Below are positions 49,728-58,563 of a DNA stretch of 64,000 bases, in pieces. This DNA comes from Blastomonas fulva. Its GTDB lineage: Bacteria; Pseudomonadota; Alphaproteobacteria; Sphingomonadales; Sphingomonadaceae. The position numbers were made by a program, and so were the translations under genes. Within the stretch, counting starts at the first letter, position 1. Every line of letters starts with the position of its first letter. Location: positions 3,448,501 through 3,512,500 of the forward strand of contig NZ_CP020083.1 of assembly GCF_003431825.1 (NCBI RefSeq). Reading direction: 5' to 3'. Below the pieces are notes generated by a model, which was not told the origin of the DNA, searched no databases, and worked only from the letters and a program-made list of their open reading frames with translations.

Positions 49728-51791
49728 ATGATGTCCAGCATGGTTTCACGAATTGCAATTGCGCGCAGCACTGCCGCACTCATCGCCCTGCCCTTGCTGG
49801 GTGTCCCTGCCGCTTGCCTGGCAAGCGATCAATCGTCCGATTATGCGGCCAGCAGCGCGCCGATGAGCCGATCCGGCGACGGCAGCGACTGGGACCGCGC
49901 GCGCGCGCAGCTGCTGCAGTCGATGCCCGCCGACATGTCGGGCACCATCGCCAACTGGCGTTCGCTGACCACCAGCCCCAACAACTACACTTTCTCCACG
50001 TTCGCGAGCTTCCTGATTTCGAACCCCGGCTGGCCCGATGAGGACAAACTGCGCCGCAGCGCCGAGCAGGCGCTGGGCATCAGCCCCGCCGCGCCGCAGG
50101 AGGTGGTCGCCTATTTCACCCGCTTCGCGCCGCTGACCAATGTCGGCCGCGCGCGCTATGCCGTGGCGCTCGATGCGGTCGGCCAGCGTGAGGCTGCGCG
50201 CGCCGAGGCCGCCAGGGCCTGGCGCGGCGGCACCATGATGCCCGAAGACAAGATGCGGCTGTTCAGCCTGTTCGGCACGGGCTTCTCGCTGGCCGATCAT
50301 GACGCGCGGATGGACGCGCTGCTCTGGGCCAGGGCGACGCCCGATGCAGAGGAGCAGTTCGGCTTCGTCTCGCCCGAGCGGCGGGCTATCTTTGCCGCGC
50401 GCCTCGCCATGCTCAAGAACCTGCCCGATGCCGACAGTCTGGCCGGATCGCTGGGAGCAGAGGCGATGCGCGATGCAGGCTATGTCGCCCAGCGCGCCAA
50501 AAGGCTGAATGACAGCGGCAACTGGGGCATGGCGCGCACGATGCTCGCCACCCGCCCGCCGCTGCAGTATCGCCCGGTGAACCCCGAGGCCTGGTACGAG
50601 ACGCTGCTGGCGCAGGCGCGCGCGGCGAACAATGACGGCCAGTACAGCACTGCCTTCGACATCGCCTCGAGGGTCGACGATGCGTTTCCCGATGGCCATG
50701 ACATCTCGGACGAGAGCCTGGGCGTGCGCGATGATTACACCAGCCTGACCTGGCTCGCCGGAACGGTGGCGCTGCAGAATCTCGGTCGTCCGCGCGATGC
50801 CATCGGCATGTTCGCGCGCTATGGTGGCGGCGCGCGCACCCCGCAGACCCGCTCCAAGGGCTATTACTGGGCCGGACGCGCTGCGGCCGTTGCTGGAGAC
50901 ACGACGCAGGCGACCCGCTATTTCGAGATGGCCGCCGCCTATCCCGATCATTATTACGGCCAGCTTGCCACCGAGCGGCTGGGCCGCGCGATTGCCCCGT
51001 TCGCCGAGGCGCCGCGCGTGCAGGTGAGCGCGGTCGAGCGTGGACGCTTCAATGCAAGTTCGCTGGTGCAGGCGACGCAGGTCATCGCGCGCAGCGGCGA
51101 CTGGCCGACCCAGCGGCGCTTCTTCGGAGCTGTCGCCGCTTCTGCCAAAACACCCGAAGAGCATGTGATGGCCGCAGAACTTGCGCGCCAGATCGGGCGC
51201 CGCGACCTTGCAGTGATCGTCGGCCAGGCGGCACGCACCAAGGGCGTGGACGACCTCCAGTCGCTCGCCTTCCCGCAGATGCCGGTGCCGCCGGGTTTCC
51301 AGAACAACTGGACCATGATCCACGCGATCACTCGGCAGGAAAGCCAGTATGCGCAGAACGCGGTCAGCCATGCTGGCGCGCGCGGGCTGATGCAGCTGAT
51401 GCCCGGCACCGCGCGCGAGCAGGCGGGCAAGATGGGGCTGAGCTATTCGATCGGCGCGCTGACCGACGACACGCAGTACAACATCCAGCTGGGCGCGGGC
51501 TATTTCGCGCGCATGATGGATTATTTCGGCGGCAGCTATCCGCTTGCGGTCGCGGCCTATAACGCAGGCCCCGGCAATGTGAACAAATGGCTCCGAGCCA
51601 ATGGCGATCCGCGCACGGGCGGCATCGACATCGTCGAATGGGTCGAGAAGATCCCGATCTTCGAGACCAAGAACTATGTCCAGCGCGTGCTCGAGAACGC
51701 CGTGGTCTATGACGTGATGCACCCCGAGCGTTCGACGATGCGGGGCAACAACAAGCTCACGCGCTATCTAGGCAAGAACAGCCCCGGTTGA
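49728..51791 (+). CDS. Exported soluble lytic murein transglycosylase
   Basis: Cleaves peptidoglycan in the periplasm. The 687-residue protein has a signal peptide (about 5-28, ending near CLAS), a long alpha-helical superhelical region (tetratricopeptide-like, about 100-500), and a C-terminal SLT domain with catalytic Glu538 in ITRQESQY, then GARGLMQLMPGTAREQAG and AVAAYNAGPGNVNKW. The layout matches Slt70-type enzymes. ATG 49728 is chosen, since earlier codons do not look like a signal peptide start. Confidence 0.93.
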   Translation: MMSSMVSRIAIARSTAALIALPLLGVPAACLASDQSSDYAASSAPMSRSGDGSDWDRARAQLLQSMPADMSGTIANWRSLTTSPNNYTFSTFASFLISNPGWPDEDKLRRSAEQALGISPAAPQEVVAYFTRFAPLTNVGRARYAVALDAVGQREAARAEAARAWRGGTMMPEDKMRLFSLFGTGFSLADHDARMDALLWARATPDAEEQFGFVSPERRAIFAARLAMLKNLPDADSLAGSLGAEAMRDAGYVAQRAKRLNDSGNWGMARTMLATRPPLQYRPVNPEAWYETLLAQARAANNDGQYSTAFDIASRVDDAFPDGHDISDESLGVRDDYTSLTWLAGTVALQNLGRPRDAIGMFARYGGGARTPQTRSKGYYWAGRAAAVAGDTTQATRYFEMAAAYPDHYYGQLATERLGRAIAPFAEAPRVQVSAVERGRFNASSLVQATQVIARSGDWPTQRRFFGAVAASAKTPEEHVMAAELARQIGRRDLAVIVGQAARTKGVDDLQSLAFPQMPVPPGFQNNWTMIHAITRQESQYAQNAVSHAGARGLMQLMPGTAREQAGKMGLSYSIGALTDDTQYNIQLGAGYFARMMDYFGGSYPLAVAAYNAGPGNVNKWLRANGDPRTGGIDIVEWVEKIPIFETKNYVQRVLENAVVYDVMHPERSTMRGNNKLTRYLGKNSPG

Positions 51792-51799
51792 GTCCTTTC

Positions 51800-51880
51800 C
51801 GTCATTCCCGCGAACACGGGGATCCCGCTTTTTCTGTAGGATTGCGCAGAAGCGGGACCCCCGCGTTCGCGGGGGTGACG
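51800..51880. repeat. Intergenic palindromic repeat, 31-bp arms
   Basis: Left arm 51800-51830 and right arm 51850-51880 are inverted copies with four mismatches over 31 bp, separated by 19 bp. The arms have the CCCGCGAAC...GGGATCCCGC pattern widespread in alphaproteobacterial genomes. It lies between the transglycosylase stop and greB and could double as a terminator. Confidence 0.85.
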
Positions 51881-51939
51881 GTAAGTGATTTGCCGATGTG
51901 TTGGTCGCCTTGTCGACCCTGCCTTGCTAAAGCCCGCTC

Positions 51940-52419
51940 ATGGACCGCCCCAACCACATCACCCCTGCAGGCTATGCCGCGCTCAAGGCGCGCTATGACC
52001 ATCTGCTCGGTGTCGAACGCCCGGCGATCGTCGAGATCGTCAGCTGGGCTGCGGGCAATGGCGATCGCAGCGAGAACGGCGATTATCTGTATGGCCGCAA
52101 GCGGATGCGCGAGATCGATCGCGAACTGAACCGGCTCGCGCGCAAGATGAAGGCCGCCAAGGTCATCGACCCCAAGGAGCAGCAGGACACCGGCCGCGTG
52201 TGGTTCGGCGCCGAGGTCGAGATCGCCGATGAGAACGATGCCCGCCGCACGCTCACCCTGGTGGGCGATGACGAGCAGGACGCGGGTGCTGGCCGGATCG
52301 GCTGGAATTCGCCGCTGGCGCGCGCGCTGCGCGGCGCTGCGGTGGGTGACCTGCGTACGGTGACTCTGCCGGGTGGCACCAAGGAGTGGGAAGTGATGGC
52401 CATCGCCTATCCCGGCTGA
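51940..52419 (+). CDS. greB: Transcription elongation factor GreB
   Basis: Rescues backtracked RNA polymerase by stimulating transcript cleavage. The 159 residues comprise an N-terminal coiled coil (about 5-75) with the acidic tip sequence NGDRSENGDYLYGRKRMREID, whose Asp and Glu reach the polymerase active site, and a C-terminal FKBP-like domain (about 80-159). YLYGRKR and the C-terminus favour GreB over GreA. It has no clear operon partner. Confidence 0.92.
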   Translation: MDRPNHITPAGYAALKARYDHLLGVERPAIVEIVSWAAGNGDRSENGDYLYGRKRMREIDRELNRLARKMKAAKVIDPKEQQDTGRVWFGAEVEIADENDARRTLTLVGDDEQDAGAGRIGWNSPLARALRGAAVGDLRTVTLPGGTKEWEVMAIAYPG

Positions 52420-52688
52420 GCGCCTGTCCAGCCTGAGCGGCAGAAGCCGTCTTTCATCCTCAACAAAAGTTTAACACTAAAACTGTCGCATCTGTCCTAT
52501 GGGTGACACGTAAAGCCAAGTAACATGGCGATGCGTGAACCAAGGCCGTGGTCGATGCCGTCACGCCTGCGAATATCATAATATCATCAATAATGCACGC
52601 CCACCCAAAAGGTGATCGTATCCGTGTGTCCTCTTCATGCTTTGCCCGCAATTGGCAGAGCGATGACGCTTGCCTGAAGGAAATGATA

Positions 52689-54083
52689 ATGAATCCCGTT
52701 TTGTATTGGAATGCTATACTTCTGGAATGCTCGCGCCGTGACTTTACGCGCGGCTTCAACAACGCCCAGCAACCCGGTCCCATCCGCACCTCGCGCGCGA
52801 TGGCGATCGTTCATCTAGCCATCCATGATGCGGTGGCCTTCGCCAGCGGCAATCCGGGCGCTGCATGGCTCAGCAAGAAAGGCATCGCGCACGGCGTTGG
52901 CCCTGCCCCCGGCGGTAGCGTGACCGACATCATCGCCGGCGCGGCGGTGGTGACGCTGAAGGCGATGTACCCGCGCTACGGCATCTATATCGACGATTCG
53001 ACCGGCGCGGTGAACGCGGGACGCTTTGCCTATGGCCAGCAGGTCGGCCAGGCGATCCTAGACGCGCGCGCCGCCGATGGATCTGACATCGACATCGCCA
53101 CAAACCAGCCAGCCAACCCGGTCTACGGCCAGCATCGCGCCGATCCGTTCCAGCCCGGGCAGAACCGGCTGGGGCCGGTGTGGGGCAATGTCACCCGGTT
53201 CACCGGCGCCGCCAACCAGCCGCTCGATCCGTTTCCCGGAAGCGGGCTGGCCGACTATCTCGCCAATCCCGACTACAGGGACGATTTCGACGAGGTCCGC
53301 GACTACGGGGCGAAACTGCGCGGCAAGCGCAACGCCGAACAGGAGCGCATCGGGGTCTATTGGGGCTATGACGGCGCGATGAACCTCGGCGTGCCGCCGC
53401 GGCTGTACAACCAGGTCGCCCGCCGCGTCGTCGAGCCGCTCGCGCTCAATATCCCGCGTGCCGCCGAGCTGTTCGCGCAGCTCAACGTCGCGATGGCGGA
53501 TTCGGGCATCGACGCGTGGCACTGGAAGTATTTCTACGACCTTTGGCGCCCGGTGGTCGGGCTGCGCGAGGAAGACGCGACGCGCGGCGGCGATCCGTTC
53601 TGGGCTCCCCTGGGCGCACCGCAGACCAATACCGCCGGCCCGATGACGCGGACGCCCAACTTTCCCGCTTATCCTTCGGGCCATGCCACCTTTGGCGCAG
53701 CATTGTTCCAGACGCTGCGGTTGGCGCTCAACACCGCGCCGGGCCCGATCACGCTGAAGGACGTGCTCGACGTCGAAACGCACAACAGTGCCCCGATCGC
53801 CAAGGAGAGCTTCAGCTTTGTCTCGGACGAGCTCGACGGCATCGCCAGCGATCCCGACGGCTCGACCCGCACCCGCGTGGACAAGGCCTTCGACAATTTC
53901 GCCGAGGCGGTGTGGGAAAACTCGGTGAGCCGGATCTATCTGGGCGTGCACTGGCGGTTTGACGGCATCCCGCGGCGCGATGGTGAGAACATCGGTGGCG
54001 TGCCGCTGGGGCTCGCGATCGGCAGCGAGGCGCATGACTTCTTCAACACCGCACCGTCGCTGGGCGGGGTTGTGATGCCTTAA
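52689..54083 (+). CDS. Vanadium-dependent haloperoxidase/PAP2-type enzyme
   Basis: A 464-residue enzyme with the complete vanadate/phosphate-binding signature: KX6RP (Lys280 to Arg287-Pro288), PSGH (329-332, His332) and SRX5HX3D (Ser414, Arg415, His421, Asp425). This set defines vanadium haloperoxidases and acid phosphatases; the size and spacing favour haloperoxidase-like proteins. No signal peptide is visible. Start ATG 52689 with AAGGA at proper distance; ATG 52683 and an upstream GTG are worse. Bacterial members may halogenate or act as phosphatases, and sequence alone does not decide. Confidence 0.87.
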   Translation: MNPVLYWNAILLECSRRDFTRGFNNAQQPGPIRTSRAMAIVHLAIHDAVAFASGNPGAAWLSKKGIAHGVGPAPGGSVTDIIAGAAVVTLKAMYPRYGIYIDDSTGAVNAGRFAYGQQVGQAILDARAADGSDIDIATNQPANPVYGQHRADPFQPGQNRLGPVWGNVTRFTGAANQPLDPFPGSGLADYLANPDYRDDFDEVRDYGAKLRGKRNAEQERIGVYWGYDGAMNLGVPPRLYNQVARRVVEPLALNIPRAAELFAQLNVAMADSGIDAWHWKYFYDLWRPVVGLREEDATRGGDPFWAPLGAPQTNTAGPMTRTPNFPAYPSGHATFGAALFQTLRLALNTAPGPITLKDVLDVETHNSAPIAKESFSFVSDELDGIASDPDGSTRTRVDKAFDNFAEAVWENSVSRIYLGVHWRFDGIPRRDGENIGGVPLGLAIGSEAHDFFNTAPSLGGVVMP

Positions 54084-54102
54084 CTGAGCAGACTTCGTCG
54101 GC

Positions 54103-54137
54103 AGGGTTGCGCCGTCCCACTCGGGCGGTGCAACCCT
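54103..54137. terminator. Hairpin between the haloperoxidase and aldehyde dehydrogenase genes
   Basis: AGGGTTGCGCCG (54103-54114) pairs with CGGTGCAACCCT (54126-54137), with an additional CCC/GGG pair inside, in a convergent gap. There is no clear U-tract. A likely bidirectional terminator. Confidence 0.6.
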
Positions 54138-54145
54138 CTGGTGGA

Positions 54146-55579
54146 CTACTGGCCCCGGATCAGCAGGTTGCGAATCTCGGTCATGTCTTCCATGGCAAAG
54201 CGGATGCCCTCACGGCCCAGCCCCGAATCCTTGACCCCGCCATAGGGCATATTGTCGATGCGGAAGCTGGGGACGTCGTTGATCACGACGCCGCCGACAT
54301 CAAGGTCATCCCAGCAGTCGAACATCTTGAACAGGTCGCGGGTGAACACGCCTGCCTGCAGTCCGAACTTGCTGTTGTTGACCTCGGCCATCGCTGCGCC
54401 AAAGTCGGTGAAGCTCGAGAGTACCGCGACCGGGCCGAACGCCTCTTCGGTGACGATCTTGGCTTCGTGCGGCACGTTCTCCAGCAAGGTCGCTTCGAGC
54501 ATCGCGCCATCGCGCTTGCCGCCGCACAACAATGTGCCGCCCAGCGACACCGCCTCCTGCACCCAGCCATCGAGGCGGGTCGCCTCTTTGACGTGGATCA
54601 TCGGGCCGATAAAGGTGTCGCGGTCCTTGGGATCGCCCGCGATCAGCGTCTTGGCCTTAGCGACCAGCATGTCGCGGAAGCGATCGTAGACATCGGCGTG
54701 GATCAGGATGCGCTGCACCCCGATGCAGCTCTGGCCGGACTGATAGAACGCCCCGAAGATCACGCGCTCCATCGCGTCGTTCAGATTGGCATCAGCATCG
54801 ATGATCACCGCAGCGTTGCCGCCCAGTTCGAGAACGACCTTTTTCTTGCCGCAGCGCGCCTTCAGGTCCCAGCCCACATCGGGCGATCCAGTGAACGAGA
54901 GCAATTTCAGGCGGTCATCAGTGGTGAACAGGTCCGCGCCATCGCGGCTGGCGGGCAGGATCGAGAACGCGCCCTTGGGCAGGTTGGTTTCGGCCAGCAC
55001 CTCGCCCATGATGATCGCGCCCAGCGGCGTGCGGCTCGCTGGCTTCATCACGAACGGGCAGCCGACCGCGATGGCAGGCGCAATCTTGTGCGCGGCGAGA
55101 TTGAGCGGGAAGTTGAATGGCGAGATGAACGAGCACGGGCCGATCGGCACGCGCTTCCACATGCCGCGATAGCCCTTGGCGCGCGGGCTGATGTCCATCG
55201 TCTGGACCTCGCCGGTCATTCGCACCGATTCTTCCGCCGCAATGCGGAAGGTGTCGATCAGGCGGCTGACCTCGCCTTCGCTATCCTTGATCGGCTTGCC
55301 CGCTTCAACGCACAGTGCATAGGCGAGTTCTTCCGAACGCTCCTTGAACCGCGTCACGCAGTGGTTGAGCACCTCCTGCCGCTCATAGCTCGGCATCCGC
55401 GCCATCGGCTCTGCTGCCTCGACCGCGCCTGCGATCGCTGCATCGATCGTCGCGGCATCGGCCTGCGCCACACGAAATGCGACCTCGCCGGTGAACTTGT
55501 CGGTCACCTCCAGATCGGTGTTCGGCTGCTGCGCCTCGTTGTTGAGATAGAGCGGGTAGACGGATTTGAGGGTGGTCAT
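54146..55579 (-). CDS. NAD(P)-dependent aldehyde dehydrogenase
   Basis: A 477-residue aldehyde dehydrogenase. The catalytic Cys lies in QSGQSCIGVQRI and the general base Glu in VVLELGGNAAV; the NAD-binding SFTGSPDVGWDLK segment is present. Sequence style resembles the lactaldehyde/phosphonoacetaldehyde/non-phosphorylating glyceraldehyde dehydrogenase branch (GQSCIGVQR). Start ATG 55579 with AAGGGAC upstream. It lies behind the acetolactate synthase-like gene, with a palindromic repeat in the 164-bp gap, and the two probably form one operon. Confidence 0.92.
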   Translation of the reverse strand: MTTLKSVYPLYLNNEAQQPNTDLEVTDKFTGEVAFRVAQADAATIDAAIAGAVEAAEPMARMPSYERQEVLNHCVTRFKERSEELAYALCVEAGKPIKDSEGEVSRLIDTFRIAAEESVRMTGEVQTMDISPRAKGYRGMWKRVPIGPCSFISPFNFPLNLAAHKIAPAIAVGCPFVMKPASRTPLGAIIMGEVLAETNLPKGAFSILPASRDGADLFTTDDRLKLLSFTGSPDVGWDLKARCGKKKVVLELGGNAAVIIDADANLNDAMERVIFGAFYQSGQSCIGVQRILIHADVYDRFRDMLVAKAKTLIAGDPKDRDTFIGPMIHVKEATRLDGWVQEAVSLGGTLLCGGKRDGAMLEATLLENVPHEAKIVTEEAFGPVAVLSSFTDFGAAMAEVNNSKFGLQAGVFTRDLFKMFDCWDDLDVGGVVINDVPSFRIDNMPYGGVKDSGLGREGIRFAMEDMTEIRNLLIRGQ

Positions 55580-55592
55580 AACAAGTCCCTTG

Positions 55593-55739
55593 AATCCCTC
55601 TCCCCTTGAAGGGAGAGGGTTGGGAGAGGGGGCCGCCCTCCCCCTTGGCATGAAGCGGGCAGTGGGAAATCCATTCCCCTCTCCCCGGCCCTCTCCCCTG
55701 AGTCGCAGACGAGCGAAGCTCAACGGGAGAGGGGGATTT
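55593..55739. repeat. CCCTCTCCCC-family palindromic repeat
   Basis: A complex inverted repeat fills the gap between the ThDP-enzyme gene and the aldehyde dehydrogenase: a CCCTCTCCCCTT...AAGGGAGAGGG hairpin on the left, an inverted related unit on the right (55673-55739). It lies inside a probable operon, so the RNA hairpins may set the relative levels of the two mRNAs. Confidence 0.75.
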
Positions 55740-55743
55740 CTGA

Positions 55744-57390
55744 TTAAAGCTCTTTCGCCATCTTCTTGATGTCGATGTTCAAGATCTGGTCGTTCTCCGA
55801 ATAATCAACCGGGCAATCGATGAGATGCACTCCTGGCGTGTCGCGCGTATGCGCGAGCAGTTCCTTCAGATGCTCGGCGCTTTCGACACGATAGCCGTTG
55901 GCGCCATAAGCCTCGGCGTATTTCACGAAATCGGGGTTGCCATAGGTCAGGCCCCAGTCCTGGAAGCCCATGTTCGCCTGCTTCCAGCGGATCATGCCAT
56001 AGCTGTTGTCGTTGAGGATCAGCACGGTCATGTTGAGCTTCAACCGGACCGCGGTTTCCATCTCCTGGCTGTTCATCATGAACCCTCCATCGCCGCAGAT
56101 CGCCAGCACCTTGCGGTCGGGATAGACCATCGACGACATCATCGCCGACGGCAGGCCCGCGCCCATCGTGGCGAGCGCATTGTCGAGCAGCACGGTGTTG
56201 GGCCGGTACGCGTCATAACCACGCGCAAACCAGATCTTGTAGACGCCGTTGTCGAGGCAGATGATGCCGTCGTCGGGCATCGCGTTGCGGATTTCCTGCA
56301 CCAGATAGGGCGGGAAGATCGGGAAGCGCGCATCGCCCGACAGCGACTTGGTGTGATCGACCTCGGCCTTGCGGAACGCCAGCATGTGGTCGAACTTCCA
56401 CCCGCCATTGGGGACGATATCTTCCTTCATCTGCCAGATCGCATTGGCGATATCGCCGATCACCTCGATCTCGGGGAAATACACCGGATCGACCTCGGCG
56501 GTCTTGGACGAGATGTGGATCACCGGCGTGCCGCCGGGATGCATGAAGAACGGCGGCTTTTCGATCACGTCATGGCCGATGTTGACGATCAGGTCGGCAG
56601 CTTCCACCGCGCGGTGGACGAAATCGCCCGCCGACAGCGCGGCGCAGCCGACGAACTTGGGGTGCCGCTCGTCGATCACGCCCTTGCCCAGCTGGGTGGT
56701 CAGGAACGGGATGCCGGTCTTCTCGATGAACTGCAGCAGCATGCGGCTGGTCATCGTGCGGTTAGCCCCTGCCCCGATCACCAGGATCGGCGACTTGGCC
56801 TGCTCGAGCGCGGTGACCGCGGCGCGGATCGACTTCTTGTCGGCATTGGGTCGCCGGGTCTGGCTGGGCTTCAGCGGCACCGAATCGGTCTTTTCCTCGG
56901 CAATGTCCTCGGGGAACTCGATATGCGTGGCGCCGGGCTTTTCCTCCTCGGCCAGGCGGAACGCCTCGCGGATGCGGCTGGGGATGTTGTCAGCGCTGGC
57001 CAGCTGATGGGTGAACTTGGTGATAGGCTTCATCATGCCGACGACATCGAGGATCTGGAACCGGCCCTGCTTGGATTTCTTGATCGGCTTCTGGCCCGTC
57101 ACCATCAGGATCGGCATGCCGCCCAGCTGGGCATAGGCTGCGGCGGTGACGAAGTTGGTAGCACCGGGGCCCAGGGTGGCCATGCACACGCCGGTCTTGC
57201 CGGTGTGGCGTCCATAGGTCGCCGCCATGAAGCCGGCCCCCTGTTCGTGACGGGTGAGGATGAGCTTGATCTTGGTCGACCGGCTGAGCGAATCGAGCAT
57301 GTCGAGATTTTCCTCGCCGGGAACGCCGAAGATGTACTCGACGCCCTCTTCCTCCAGGCACTGGATGAACAGATCGGATGCTTTGGTCAT
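55744..57390 (-). CDS. Acetolactate synthase-like ThDP enzyme
   Basis: A 548-residue ThDP-dependent enzyme of the acetolactate synthase/pyruvate oxidase family. The N-terminal catalytic Glu lies in LILTRHEQGAGFMAA. The ThDP motif is ICGDGGFMMNSQE...LNDNSYGMIRWKQ (about 430-470). The catabolic type without a regulatory small subunit (AlsS-like) is most likely, since no ilvN is adjacent. The partner aldehyde dehydrogenase suggests that the carbonyl product or a substrate-derived aldehyde is oxidised further (inference). Family lookalikes include other 2-oxoacid decarboxylases. Confidence 0.88.
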   Translation of the reverse strand: MTKASDLFIQCLEEEGVEYIFGVPGEENLDMLDSLSRSTKIKLILTRHEQGAGFMAATYGRHTGKTGVCMATLGPGATNFVTAAAYAQLGGMPILMVTGQKPIKKSKQGRFQILDVVGMMKPITKFTHQLASADNIPSRIREAFRLAEEEKPGATHIEFPEDIAEEKTDSVPLKPSQTRRPNADKKSIRAAVTALEQAKSPILVIGAGANRTMTSRMLLQFIEKTGIPFLTTQLGKGVIDERHPKFVGCAALSAGDFVHRAVEAADLIVNIGHDVIEKPPFFMHPGGTPVIHISSKTAEVDPVYFPEIEVIGDIANAIWQMKEDIVPNGGWKFDHMLAFRKAEVDHTKSLSGDARFPIFPPYLVQEIRNAMPDDGIICLDNGVYKIWFARGYDAYRPNTVLLDNALATMGAGLPSAMMSSMVYPDRKVLAICGDGGFMMNSQEMETAVRLKLNMTVLILNDNSYGMIRWKQANMGFQDWGLTYGNPDFVKYAEAYGANGYRVESAEHLKELLAHTRDTPGVHLIDCPVDYSENDQILNIDIKKMAKEL

Positions 57391-57783
57391 GAATTAACTC
57401 CCCCGGAAACCGAAAATGGCTTGTCGTTGCAATCGTGCGACCGAAAGGATGACCGGGCGGTGCGTTATGCTTGGGCTACCCGGGCGGAATGTGCGATGCG
57501 GAAAAACCATGGGCTCCGCCGCCCACGCCCCGTGTGACGCAAGGCATAACCCCAAATATTTGCCGAGTCACCCGCCAAAAGTGCTGTCCCGGAACAGGGC
57601 GCGGAACACCTGCTGGTATCGCCTGCACGGCGGCCGGGCGCTGGGCATCCAACACCCTGTCAATGTAGGAATTGGACCAGTATCCTGAAGTATTAACCGA
57701 TCATAACTTGGCGATTGCGGGGCTGGCGATACAGTATCGGCCGCCCTGCCGGCGTCGTGTTTGCTGTCAAAAGGTCAATGCCC
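57391..57783. other. 393-bp non-coding region between divergent genes
   Basis: Separates the ThDP-enzyme gene (minus) and the muramidase gene (plus). It contains only short frames with unconvincing composition. It should carry both promoters; I could not identify an operator or a strong hairpin. Confidence 0.5.
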
Positions 57784-58551
57784 ATGGACCGCTCCCCCGT
57801 CTTTTCTGCGATCAAGGCCCTGCGCTCCGGCCAGTCCTTCACCCAGGCTGATGTGACCGCAATCGATAGTCTGCTCGATACGCTGGGGATTGCCCGATCG
57901 ACGGGCACCGCTGCCACCGCAACCAAGATCGGACTGACCGAAGCGGACTTTCAGCAAGTCGCCGCAGCGCTGGGCTGCACCGTCGCGCAGATCCGCGCGG
58001 TGTGGGAGGTCGAAAGCGGCGGCGGCTGGTTCAGCGACGTCCGCGGCGACATCCTGGCGCTTGACGGCCCCGGCGGCTTTCTCGACGGGCCGCATCTGCC
58101 CAAGATCCTGTTCGAGGCGCACATCTTCAATCGCTATACCGAAGGCAAGTACCGCGCGAGCCACCCCAACCTGTCGAGCGCACGCTGGAACCGGAAGCTC
58201 TATGTCGGCGGCCAGGGCGAATACATCCGGTTGTGGAAGGCGATGGCGCTGGATCGCAAGGCGGCGCTGCTATCCGCCTCGGTCGGCGGCGCGCAGATCA
58301 TGGGGTTCAACCACCAGGCCGCGGGCTTCCCCACGGTCGAGGCGTTCTGGGACGCGATGAAGCAGTCCGAAGCCGCGCATCTCAAGGCCTTCGCCGCGTT
58401 CATCACCTCGAAAAAGCTGGTGAGCGCGCTGAGAGCGATCAGCAATGTCGCAGCGGCGTGCATGGCCTTTGCCAAGGGATATAACGGCGCGGGCTTTGCC
58501 GCGAACAACTATCATGTGAAGATCGCCGCCGCGCATGCCAAATACAGCTGA
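57784..58551 (+). CDS. Orphan phage-type N-acetylmuramidase (DUF3380-like)
   Basis: A 255-residue protein. The segment AVWEVESGGGWFSDVRGDILALDGP with Glu77 as the likely catalytic acid, followed by LFEAHIFNRYTEGKY and SVGGAQIMGFNH, matches the N-acetylmuramidase family found in phage endolysins. The first about 60 residues are a helical region of unclear role. There is no signal peptide or membrane segment, and no holin, tail or capsid genes nearby. ATG 57784 is preferred to ATG 57778 on ribosome binding site spacing. It may be a domesticated lysis gene. Confidence 0.85.
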   Translation: MDRSPVFSAIKALRSGQSFTQADVTAIDSLLDTLGIARSTGTAATATKIGLTEADFQQVAAALGCTVAQIRAVWEVESGGGWFSDVRGDILALDGPGGFLDGPHLPKILFEAHIFNRYTEGKYRASHPNLSSARWNRKLYVGGQGEYIRLWKAMALDRKAALLSASVGGAQIMGFNHQAAGFPTVEAFWDAMKQSEAAHLKAFAAFITSKKLVSALRAISNVAAACMAFAKGYNGAGFAANNYHVKIAAAHAKYS

Positions 58552-58563
58552 CGGCGATCTCGA

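Noticed and set aside
49746..51722. 658-residue open frame opposite the lytic transglycosylase
   Set aside because: Antisense shadow of a real gene with full SLT domain and signal peptide.
57416..57688. 90-residue open frame between the ThDP-enzyme gene and the muramidase gene
   Set aside because: High Cys/Arg/His composition, no ribosome binding site and no family resemblance.
57784..58551. Prophage around the muramidase gene
   Set aside because: No integrase, terminase, capsid, tail or holin gene lies nearby; the neighbours are metabolic genes.
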